From Coriolopsis trogii (taxonomy: Eukaryota; Basidiomycota; Agaricomycetes; Polyporales; Polyporaceae), in the NCBI GenBank assembly GCA_020543525.1, contig JAHYIO010000007.1:558001-622000 (forward strand): a DNA stretch of 64,000 nt, given 5' to 3'. Shown one piece after another: positions 47,904 to 58,700 of the stretch. The position numbers and the translations under genes were made by a program. Position 1 is the first letter of the stretch. Each line of letters begins with the position of its first letter. The notes beneath the pieces were generated by a model. It saw nothing but the letters and a program-made list of their open reading frames with translations, was not told the origin of the DNA and did not search any database.

Positions 47904-49856
47904 TCATGGTATATCCCGCAACAGTCGCTCCGCGACGTCCGTATTCCGCTTCCACAGCCCCGCCCGCCACGCCTCCCACTCCTTCCTGCTCTTCACGAAC
48001 CCGCCCCGGAGCATGCGCTCCACCCCCTCCCGCACCCGCGCAATCTCGCCCATCGTCACCCCCGTCCCCGCCGGGTCCGTCCTGAAGAAGAACTCGGCGT
48101 CGCCCGTGCGCAGCGCCTTCAGCGCCTGCACCTCCGACATCGCCGCCGGACGCGTCACCACCACCCGGTCGTCGTCCACGAACCGGTACGTGTGCCGCGT
48201 CCGGTTCGTCACCAGCATCGGCACCGCCAGCTCGTTCGCCAGCGCCAGCGTCGAACTCGCCCGGATCTCGTAGTCTGCAGGGAAAAATTCTCAGATCAGG
48301 GCAAGGCGCGAACGAAAGAAAAGACTGACAGCTGTTGTCCGCAAAGGCCGGGAGCACAATGTCGGCGTTGGCGATGATGCTGTAGAACGCCTGGTACGGC
48401 AAGTCGCGGTAGAAGACGACGACGTTTTGCAGTTCGTCAGGCATGCCGATGTACTGCGACCCAACAAGCAACAGCTGGAAAGGCGGTATCGGGAGGTCGT
48501 GATTCGGCTCAAATGCACGACGGCCTTCTAATGGATGATAGCCCCACGCTGCGGGGTCCTCTGTGGCAGCAACAAATGTAAGCTCTACGGATCGCGCGGT
48601 GACATGAAATGACGCTGCGGGCACAAGTCTCTTCCACATTCCAGACCCTAAGCGCTCGTCAAAAGTACTTCGTTTGGTGCGCGGCGAGCCCCCGCGCGGA
48701 CTCGTCTGAGAGCGCAACGGAAGAGCACTCGTGTCCGCAGTAGAGGGGCAAATCAGGGCACGCACCGTTCAACGAGTCAACGAGCTCCTGGAAGATCCGA
48801 TGGTAATCTCTCCGCTCCGCCTCAAACTTGCCCTGGATGACGGCCTTGACGAGGTGTCGCGGGGACTCCTTGACGGGCAGATTGGGTATGTCCAGCACGG
48901 GCACGTGCACGTCGACCGAGACGTGCTCAAAGTCGGCGGCGTACAGACGAGCTTCGTGGCTGTCCGCGGCGGCCTCGAACTTCCTCCGGAACGCCTCCGC
49001 AACACTGCGCGCGATAGGATCCTGGTCAGCGGGAGCTCCCGGGGCAAGATGGGACAGCAAGGGGACGAGGGCAGAGAGGGGTACGCACTGGTCGCCGATG
49101 GCCATGAGACGGATGGCGTTCCGCTGGGCCCAATAAGGGAGCCATCGCTCCCATTCCATGTCCCTCACGTTGTGCACGTAGCAGACAAGCTTAAACTTGT
49201 GATTGGCATCTCGCCGCTCCCACGCGTCTTTAAGCGCGTCGTAGAAGAAGGGCAAGCTTCAGAGGGTGAGGCGAACGCAGTACAGGTGCCGCAGCCAGAT
49301 GGATTGGACATCACGAGCTCGTCAGTTTCGCGGCAGCAGCAGCAGGCAGGACATCGGGAGACACGCACTCGTACTGACACGTGCCGAGCACTATGAGGTC
49401 CACGCCGCCGTCCCCGGTCTCCGAGTTGAGAAAGTCGACGAACGCGTCGGGCTCGCCGCGCACGCCCTGGTGCTTCCAGAGCTGGAGATCCTCGAGGACT
49501 TCTTGGAAGCCGAAGGGGAAGGCGGGCGCGAAGACGTGGATCTGCCCATGGCTGTCTTGCGCGTGGGCGTCCATGAGGTCACCGATGTTTTTCGCGAGGG
49601 CCATGTAGACATCGCCGTGGTACATGAACGAGGACGCGAACGTGACGTTCTTCCGCCGGAGCGGGGCGAGCTGTGTGTGTTGGGAGGGACGTTCGTGGAT
49701 GTCGACCTGTGGTACGGGCAGCGAGGAGTGGCCTTGCTGTCCGTGTGCTAGCTCGGAGTAGTCGCGGCCAAAGTAGAAAGAATGTGAGAGAAGCCAGAGA
49801 CTGCCGACGGCGAGGGCGGCAGCGAAGCCATATGTCGAGAGACGGCGAGAAGCCAT
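47904..49856 (-). CDS. type II membrane glycosyltransferase-like protein, copy 1
   Basis: Five exons, 49856-49369, 49256-49089, 49004-48766, 48560-48330 and 48274-47904, give 498 aa. An N-terminal membrane anchor (FAAALAVGSLWLLSHSFYF) follows a short basic tail, as in Golgi type II enzymes. The luminal part has a first Rossmann-like half (NVTFASSFMYHGDVYMALAK, GGVDLIVLGTC, FKLVCYVHN) and a second half (PPFQLLLVGSQ, ADIVLPAF, ASSTLALANELAVPMLVTN, TRPAAMSEVQALKALRTGD), which looks like a GT-B fold with a donor-binding C-terminal half. No EX7E motif is certain, so the glycosyltransferase call is inference. I start at 49856 because the anchor follows directly. Copy 2 at 51.9-53.8 kb has the same exon pattern. 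Confidence 0.7.
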
Positions 49857-51884
49857 GGCGAGGTGGGGAGGAGGTGCGCTCAATCCAAACGAGGGGACGG
49901 GCGACGAGAGGGCCCTGGAGGTAGTGTGTGGTGTGGTGTGGAGGAGAGAGAGATCACAGCATCGGCTCAGTGGCCGGAAAGGCGGGATTGATATAGACGA
50001 AAGACGAGCGCGTTGACTTGACGAGCCCATTGTTTCTGTCACGGCGGCTAGTCCTATCATCACCAGATTCCGATCTCCATTATCTCCTAAAGGCGCACAT
50101 CACAGAACATAATGCGGTCGTCCAGGGTCGTCTTGTACCGCTCGCTGTCATGCGCATTCATCAAGAGCAGCCGTGCTTGCTGAGACCGAAGCCTGTCGCG
50201 GGGACTTGCAGCCTTGGACCTCGGGGGCTGAGACTCGGGGACGTCATGCTGCGTCTCCGGATCGCTCGTCCGCACTGGATCAACGCGGCCACGTCTCGCT
50301 TCTGCACTACCACTCCACCCCTACATATTCCACCTCGCCCTCTCTTCCAGTCTCAAAGTCCACAAGCTCCCCTAGTCTACCTAGAATTCACGACCTCCAG
50401 AGTCGAGCGTCGTCCATTCACCTCGCCTTCACTCACAAACCGTCCGATCATAACGACAGCGCCACAGCCCCGCGTCAGGGCGCTTAGCACCCGAAAATAC
50501 CGGCTATGACGCGCACTCAGCTAAGCGATGGTTACCGCCAACATTCTCAGCAACAACTTGACGATGCAGTTCCAGTCTCAACTGATGGTGCGCAGCTTCT
50601 GTACTCTGCGCGGTCAAAGTACAAGCCCGTCTGCACCACGGTCCACAATCTGAAGTCTGCCACCATTCAAAGCGTATCTACCCAGAAACTATTGCTGCTG
50701 ATCGACGGCAAGTATCCATCCTTCCCTGCTGCACGTCATACCAGCGCTAAAATCTCGATCTGGATTTTGCCAGGCGTATTCATTGCGTGGTTTCACTCCT
50801 CATATCTCCCGGACCATCATCGACATCATCAGGGCATGGCGAGCGCTGTGCAATACAAACTGATCATCTACAGCTAGGCGTACACAGCCCACGATCAGGA
50901 AATCCGTCCGTCGATCACTATCCCGCTGCTACCGGGGCCGAGTCGTCCAGACGTCTTCTCATACGGATCGGATTGACGAAACCCGAGAATCGAGCCTCTG
51001 GATAACTTTGAGGCATAAGACAATACGATCCCTTACCACCATGTTGGTGGCAGTACCCTCCAGCAGTCCATTCGTACGGCACTCGTCACAGCATTACGAC
51101 AACATCGTTCACAACTCACCAACACTCTCCGTCACCCCACAGAACCAGCCGCCACAAACCCTCCACTGTCTAGCTTCCAAGGTCTTGCAACGTTGTAAAA
51201 CTCCCAGTCCACAGCTCCCGGGATCATCATATAGTAGTACGCGCAAATCCTTGGTACCGCTGCACACATCCTCCGAGCATGCTCGGACCCAACCCGCCAA
51301 CCCTCCATCAAAGCGTGTCTCTTCCTCCAGATCGGGGTACCAGCACGGCAAACCAACAAAGACTCGCGCAAGACGGTGCTTCTCCCCGCGGTGGGAGTCG
51401 CGCTCGTGCATTGCACGTCTCTATCTCCGCGAGGCGGTCCTGCCTATGTCAGACAGACAGCTGGCAGGACGTGGCGGAACCGTCCTGCAGGGCACCCCTG
51501 GACCCTGGGACGGTCTCTCAGCTACAGGCTCCGATTGACCAATCATGCGGTCTTGACATGGGGCGAACCGTGACATTCGTGGGTGGCCACTTGGACGCGC
51601 CGATAACTCATCAGGGGGCTACAGAGGCACTTGGTAGCAGACCTCCACTCGCCAGGCGCAAGCTATCGTGATTCTACTGGGCCAGGATGCCAATCACATC
51701 CCGAGTCACAGTGCACTGGGCTCATATGCAGCAGTCAACGGTCCGGATGTTCATGCTGATCGGCGGTATGTACTACGATTACACAATGTACTGAGACCCA
51801 TATCCTCGAATACAAGACGCATTCTAGACGTCCTCGATCGTTCGCAACGGTCATTCCCAAACGAGAAGCAGCCCGCCCACACGA
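49857..51884. other. intergenic between the glycosyltransferase-like pair
   Basis: About 2 kb, with the promoter of copy 1 at its left end. Frames up to about 175 codons on the plus strand (51008-51538) and opposite are not protein-like. Nothing recognised. Confidence 0.45.
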
Positions 51885-53771
51885 TCAGCGCAAATCCCAC
51901 AACACCTTCCTCGCAACCTGCCTGTTCTTCCTCCACACCCCCTCCCTCCACTCCACCCACTCATCCCGGCCCCGCACCCACCCCTCCTCCATCATCTTCC
52001 TCACCGCGTCTCTCACCGACGGCACCTCGCCCATGCTCCTCTCAATGTCCGCCGGGTCCGAGGCCAAAAACGCGTGCGCGTCCCCCGTCCTGAGCGCCTT
52101 GAGTGCCTGCACCTCCGGCATCGCCGCAGGCCGAGTGATCACCACGCTCGAGTTGTCGACGTACCCGTACGTCTCTCGGATCCGCTGCGTGACCAGCAGC
52201 GGCACGTTCAGTTCCGCGGCCAGCGCGATGGTCGAGCTCGCCTGGCTGTCGTAATCTGACAAGACAAACGCGCACCGTTAGCGTTAGCGTCCCAGATCGC
52301 CGCTCTCGGACCGTTGGACACGACAGGACATATGTGACACTTGGGCGGTGACAGATGGCTCTGCGCCACCGACGCTATCTCGACCGTCCCCGGTTCGCGC
52401 ACTCTCACACCGCGTACGGCATCCCTAGAACGGATGACGAGCACTCACATCCAAAGTCTGTAAACGCAGGCACGATGACGTCCGCGCCCGCCACGAGCGC
52501 GTAAAAGTCCTTGTACGAGAGATCTCCGTGCAGGCTCACGACGTACGCGAGCTCGTTCGGGATGTCGACGTTGCCCGAGCCGACGAGGAGGAGCTGGAAC
52601 GGCGGCGCGGGCGAGTCGCCCCCATGCTTCGGCACGAACGACTTGCGGTCCTCGAGCGGGTTGTAGCCCCACGCGTCCGGGTCCTCTGCGTTCGATCGTG
52701 AGTGAAGGGGAAGGCAGACTCGTCGGGGGGCGCGGCGGCAGAAGGAGACGCACCGTGGAGGGAGGCGATGAGGTCCCGGAAGAAGCGTCGATAGTCGCGG
52801 CGCTCCTCGCTCAGGTGGCCCTGGATGACCGCCTTCGCCAGCGACCGGGGAAGCGGCTTCGACGGCAGGCCGGGCATGTCCAGCAGCGGGACATGGACCT
52901 CGACCGGTATGTGCTCGTACCCCGCCGAGGAGAGCACCGGCTGTGGGCTGTCTGCCAACGCGGCGAACTTGTTCTTGAACGTCTTGGCTACGCTGCGCCC
53001 ACATTCACGCTCAGAGGGGAGGTCCGACGACTGTATGCGACTCACTGGTCGGCGATGGCGACGAGCCGGATGGCGTCTCTCCTCGACCACCAGGTTATAT
53101 GCGCCTGCCAGGGCTCGTCGGCTGCGTTGTGCACCCCGCAGACGATCTTGAATTTGTGGTCGTCGTCGCGCCTGTTCCAGGCGTCCATGAGGGCTTCATG
53201 CCAGAAACGCATACTATCGTTCCGTCCGCGGTCAGCATGCTTGGACAGGATTTAAATCCCGACCCCAAGGTACTCACTCGACTTCACACGTCCCGAACAC
53301 AAGAAGGTCGATGCCGCCATCTCCCGTGTTCTGGTTGACGTAGTCGACGAGCTGCTCCTGCTGCGCACGCACACCGCGGTGCTTCCACAGGTTCAAGTCG
53401 GCCACGATTTCCTCGAAGCCAAATGCAAAGGGCGGCGCGAATAGATGTATGGTTTGTTCTGTAGCGCCCCCGTCCTCGTCCATGACGTCGCCGAGAGTCT
53501 TCGCAAAGGCCATGTAGACGTCCATATGGAAGCCGAATGCAGATGCTACCGCCACGTTCCGCCTTGGCCGAGGGGTCTCCGCAAGAGAGACATTTTGGGC
53601 CGAGTTGGGTGGGGGCGGAGCATGTCCGGGCGGATATGGCGGATAACCCAAGCGTGTGCGGTCATCGTCGTAGCGCGAGTAGCCTGAGCGAGAGTAGAAC
53701 GTATGTGCGAGCAGGTAGACGGAGCAGACGACAAGTGCGCCGGTGACGAGTTGCCGGTGGGGAGTGTGCAT
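51885..53771 (-). CDS. type II membrane glycosyltransferase-like protein, copy 2
   Basis: Five exons, 53771-53278, 53213-53046, 52992-52754, 52685-52449 and 52255-51885, give 502 aa; an in-frame ATG at 53831 would add 20 residues. The anchor is LVTGALVVCSVYLLAHTFY, followed by a Pro-rich stem (GYPPYPPGHAPPPP). Landmarks match copy 1 in order: NVAVASAFGFHMDVYMAFAK, GGIDLLVFGTC, FKIVCGVHN, PPFQLLLVGSGN, ADVIVPAFTD, ASSTIALAAELNVPLLVTQ, TRPAAMPEVQALKALRTGD. All four introns fall at the same codon positions and phases and exons 2, 3 and 5 have exactly equal lengths, so this is a tandem duplication. About half the residues differ, so it is not recent. Confidence 0.7.
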
Positions 53772-54091
53772 TGGGCGAAGGAGCGGGCGGGGCAAGGAGA
53801 GAACAGTCCAGGGTGGGACTGACACGGACACGAGAGTCTATAAGCAGGCGAGCGGCCTTTGACTGGCTCTGGCAAGCAGACGAGGAGCGTGAGGCGCGTG
53901 GAGAGGCAGAGTGTACGGCGGCGTATCGCTCGTGAATATTCTTATTCCTCGACACAACCACTTGTCGCCCGATTGGGACGTCTCCCGTCTATGCAGGCGC
54001 CCCGGGCCGGTCGGGCACTCAGTTTTCGATCTCGCTTAGCCGCTCGCTGTCCCTTGCTCTCCTTCCGCCACCTCTCCTCGTCCGCGTCGCC
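53772..54091. promoter_or_regulatory. divergent region between glycosyltransferase-like copy 2 and IMP3
   Basis: A 320-bp region between start codons containing CT-rich leaders for both directions. No specific site can be called with confidence. Confidence 0.35.
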
Positions 54092-55061
54092 ATGGTCCGC
54101 CAGTTCAAGCATCACGAGCAGAAGCTGCTCAAGAAAGTCGACTTTCTCAACGTGAGCACGGCCCGCTCGACGCACAGACAGCTTCGCGGGAACTGACGGA
54201 CGAACCGGGGTGACAGTGGAAGCAAGATGCGAACCTGCGCGAGGTCAAGGTAATGCGCCGCTATCACATCCAGGACAGAGAGGACTATCACAAGTGCGTC
54301 TTCCTGTTCTCCCCCCTCTCTTTCTCCCCTCTCACTCACACACCCACGCGTGCGCAATCGTCGCCCGACGTCATCCAGATACAACAAGCTCTGCGGCTCC
54401 ATCCGCTCTTTCGCCCACCGCCTCTCCCTCCTTCCCGCCCAGGACTCTTTCCGGTCCAAGATGGAGGGCCAGCTCCTCTCCAAGCTCTACGACATGGGCG
54501 TGCTCAACGCCGCCGCCAAGCTCAGCGACATCGAGAACAAGCTCACCGTCGCCGCCTTCTGCCGGCGGCGGCTCGCGGTCATCATGACCATGTCCAAGAT
54601 GGCAGAGACCGTCAGCGCGGTACGTGTTTTTTGTCCACAATTCTCCCCTACATGTCCCCTCCCCTCCCGCCTTCCTTCGATCACGTCAATGTGTGCCTGC
54701 ATAACGAGAGACTGAACTCTGTCTGTGCTCTGGCGCGCTCCTTCCTCCCACCCAGGCCGTAAAGTTCATCGAGCAAGGGCACGTCCGCGTAGGCCCCGAC
54801 ACGATAACAGACCCTGCATATCTCGTCACACGGTACGCGAACCTGCCCTTCCCGCGCGCTCGATGACGCAACTCACTCACCCTTCCCTGCGCACAGGCAC
54901 ATGGAAGACTTTGTGACATGGGTCGACACCTCCAAGCTCAAGCGCACGGTGATGCGCTACAACGACGAGGTCCGTATCAGCCTTCTCCCCTGCCTCGCTC
55001 ACGAAGCGGACTCTAACACCGCATATGCACCCTCCAGCTCGATGACTTTGACCTTCTCTGA
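54092..55061 (+). CDS. IMP3: U3 snoRNP protein IMP3
   Basis: Component of the small-subunit processome that pairs U3 snoRNA with pre-rRNA. Six exons, 54092-54151, 54217-54293, 54379-54619, 54756-54832, 54897-54969 and 55038-55061, give 183 aa, the usual length. The N-terminus [20 protein letters not shown] and [20 protein letters not shown] are highly characteristic. An S4-type RNA-binding domain covers about residues 110-170 ([20 protein letters not shown], then [14 protein letters not shown], then the LVTRHMEDFV region). The C-terminus is RYNDELDDFDLL, encoded partly by a tiny last exon of 24 nt. Together with the Gar2-like and RPC1 genes it adds to the ribosome-related content of the window. 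Confidence 0.95.
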
Positions 55062-55789
55062 TCTTCTGCCGAGCGACCACTGTCGATGCGCGCCCCATAG
55101 AACATCTGCGGTCTCATTGCACCTCCTTCGGCCGCGCGTCATATATATACCCACGTCCTCCGCCACACTGTCAAAGCCCAGCTGTTCTCGGACGTGCGCG
55201 GCGCCGTGCCCGCAGCCACTCCCCGCTCTACCGGCGACCGTCGTCGACATCAATCATATCTGGCGCCCACATATCGTCCACAGAGGAGCTAGGCCGCCTC
55301 CAATTCCATTCGGTGTTCACTACCGGAGACCCCGCGTTACTAGTCAATAGGGGTACATGAGGGAGACGTGTTGTGCTGTGGTATGCAACGACTAGGGATA
55401 TCAAGTTTCTAGGACTATATAGAGCCGGCCGGCCGCGCCGGCTGTATGTACGTATGTGGTATGTGCATAGATGGGGCAGGGAGTGTGTGTGACGACCAGA
55501 CCAGAACGCACGAATGAGGACGGAGCCAAAAAGCGCGATCAGAAAGTGTGTGGGAGAGAATGATACAACTAAAGCAGAACACAGAGCGACCGCGGTGTGT
55601 GATAAGACTAATAGAACGGCTGTAGTGGAGAACAACGGAAAGCGAAGGAGAACAGTCACGTAGAGAGAGCCAAGAAAGGAGATAGGAATATTTATGCATA
55701 CACTGTACCGTTTCCACCCGTTCGACCCAGATCGACAGGGTACAGTAGTCAGAATGGAAGAAATCCGTGTCGTAAGAGTTCGTGTCGCG
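55062..55789. other. intergenic between convergent IMP3 and Unc104
   Basis: Includes a GC palindrome-rich spot CCGGCCGGCCGCGCCGG near 55424, possibly a hairpin between the two 3' ends. No gene recognised. Confidence 0.45.
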
Positions 55790-58700
55790 TCATGAAGGAA
55801 GTCGGGTCGGGTCCAGCTTCGTAGTCCATGCCTGGAGCTCCTTCTGGCTCGGCGCCGCGAGCGCGTACGAGTTCGAGGCAGTGAACAGCGTGAATGTGAA
55901 CTTTTTCTGCATAGGACACGGAGCGTCAGTGGCCGTTTCTAGAACGGCAAGACGAGAAAACACGAGAACGCACCCCCAGCAGAGCTTCCATCTCTGGATT
56001 GCTCTCGACGTTGACGCCTGTCAGGCTGATCACGCCAATCTCCTCAAGCTCGTTCGAATGTGCATACATGTGCAGGTACGGCCTGAGAGCGTTCAATCCT
56101 CGTTAGCGGGTTCGCGACGTCTCTGTATCCATGTCATGCACGCACCGTCTTAGCACGAACCATCGCCGCTCCCACACGTTTTCAGTCGCATCGGTCATGA
56201 GCATCAGGTGTCCCTTCTTCGTCGGTCCATCACTGCAAACCCGCACACATCAGTGACTGATATGACACAGCTCAGACAGCCTGCTACCCACTTTCGAGGA
56301 ATGAGCTTCGTGCTCGCGTTCAGCTTCAAAGAGTCCACCGAGAGCGTGTCAGACGGTGCCTTCGAGGATGTAACGCTAAGCACGTCAGGCTCCGTGGGCT
56401 GTTCCTGGCTGATCACAATCTATATGCCCGTCAACGCGCATCCACAGCCCAGACGAACGATGGATACGTACCTCGCCCCGATGGCCGAACCGCTTCTGCC
56501 ACAGCGCCAATGCCTTCCTCAGCGCGTCCTCGTTCGCCCACACCTCCGCGTCCTGCTGCTTCACCTTGCTCGCAGGCGACGCGGCAAGGATAACACGGAC
56601 CGCCTGCACATCCGCCGCGCGCCGCTCCATCGTCACCAGCCTCGAGTAATCCTCGACGACCGACACCCCCCTCGGCCGCCAAACGCCCAGCGCCTCCTCT
56701 CCCCGCACGTACTTCTCGGCCGTATCGAGCCGCCAGAGGTCCTTGGGCGAGCGCGTCAGCGGCGGGGTGAGCTTCACGGAGAACATCGTGCTCGTCTTCG
56801 GCAAAATCTTCGTCGACCCGAACAGCGAAGAGAGCTTCGAGGGCGGCCGCGCGTCCCGCGTCTGGATCGTCACCGCCGTGTCCATCGAGAACTGCACCGG
56901 CTCCGCGCACGTCTCGATCGCGACAGACCATGCGACCTGGAGGAAGACACGCTGACCCGAGGCCGTCACGCGGTTGAGGAGGATAGAATTGTGCACGCTC
57001 GAGTCCCAGAGCGCCTCGGCCGTAATGCTTCCGGTGCCGTCGGGCTTGTACTCGATCTTCTGGTCTTGCAGGAGAGGGAGGGTTGTGAGCACCTTGGAGG
57101 TGGACTCGTGCAGGAGACCCTTGGCGTCCAGGTGACGAACGTTACCCAGACGTATTCGAGTGATCTCGGTCCATGGGAGCTGCCGTCCGGAATGAGAGGA
57201 AAGGGTGAGCATGATGCGGCGTTGCAGACCCTGATGCAGCTGGAAGGATCCAGGGTCGAGGTAGCTGGACGATACAACAGGTACAGGCTTATATGTCCCA
57301 TCAGGCGCAAGCTCGCACACCTGCAGCCAAGCAGTCACATCATGTTGCTGCTCCACAACGAAGTCGTTCTCAGACCGTCGCATAGGAGGCAAAGTCGTTG
57401 GCATGCTTTGAGGTGTACCGGCGGACGAGGAGCCGATGCTGGTTGGTATCCGCAGGTCACGCATTTCATCCCAACGCTCCATGCGTTCGAGGTACGTGGG
57501 CTTCAGACGCGCATAGAACTCGATCGGCGCATAACCCTGCCGGAGGTAGGTCAGGACCTTGGTCGAGGCGACCATAGAAAAACTCCGTCGGAACTTCAGG
57601 TCCGACAAAGAAGCGGAGTCCAAGTCAACTGCCGAAGATGGGTACACCTCTTCCGCAGTCAAGGACGGACCGAGGAAGGACGAGAGTCGCACTTGAAGGT
57701 GCACAAACGAGAAGTCATGATGAGACAGGCCTTTGACCTGATCGACGACGAGGTAGAACGTGATCTTGCTGCCGGCGGGAACGGTACCGGGCACAGGGGA
57801 CGAGGCGCGGGTAGAAGTAGAAGAGGCATTAGCGTGTTTGGGGGAAAGGACGACGTTCGCTATCTTGATCTCTATGCGGCAGGAGCCGATCGCTTCGGCA
57901 GTGTATCTGCAAAAGATGGGCACGACCGATGTAGAAGACAGCCTCCGGGAAAGAGGGGCTAAAGAGAGGAGGGCGTTGCCAATGAAGGAGTAGTCTGGAG
58001 GTGGGTTGTCATAGAAGGGTTCTTCGGAGGAGAAATGCTGGGAGTATGAAGGGCGGTCGATGAACGTAGTGAGATTGCGCATGCGCTGCAGTTGCTGCTG
58101 GAGACGATCCAAGGACCATACGTAGATGGCGTTATGTCGTCTGTCCACCACCTTCACAGCAACAGATGGTTGTGTGGCGGATGCCAGTACCGGGTCCGCG
58201 ACATCGCCAAACTGGTCCAAACCAGCAATCGAGTCAATAGCAGATGCTGGAGCAGCTAACGACCCTCCGGCCGCTATTGTGAAGTTGTAGAGCACATCCT
58301 TTGAGAGCTCTTTGCTGTTCACACCTTCAGTAACACCATTCGGTACAAAGAGCAGGAAGCATACCTGATGATGTTCGCTTCCTTGACGAGGACGGCGTTA
58401 GACAGCACAACCTCTGCCATAGAGAACGACCGATGTGCGCGCCACTTGTCGAGCACCTTCCGTATGAGACGGAGCTGCTTGGCAGTATAGATCACGGGCT
58501 CGAACGAGATGTCCTCCAGCTCCTCTCCCCTGGCTCTCGCATCTAGTAAGAGCTTCATGCGGGCCTGCACGAGCTTCAACTGGCGTTCCATCTGCTCCTT
58601 CTCCACTTTGACGTCCTCGGCTTCTGACGACTCGGCGATAGCCTGCAGGCGAGTCTCGAACTCTGCCCGTTGGTTCTCGAGCTGGTGCTGCATGTCCTTC

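Noticed and set aside
56208..57962. 584-codon plus-strand frame
   Set aside because: Lies opposite Unc104 exon 12; content is Arg/His-rich antisense of a clearly conserved kinesin.
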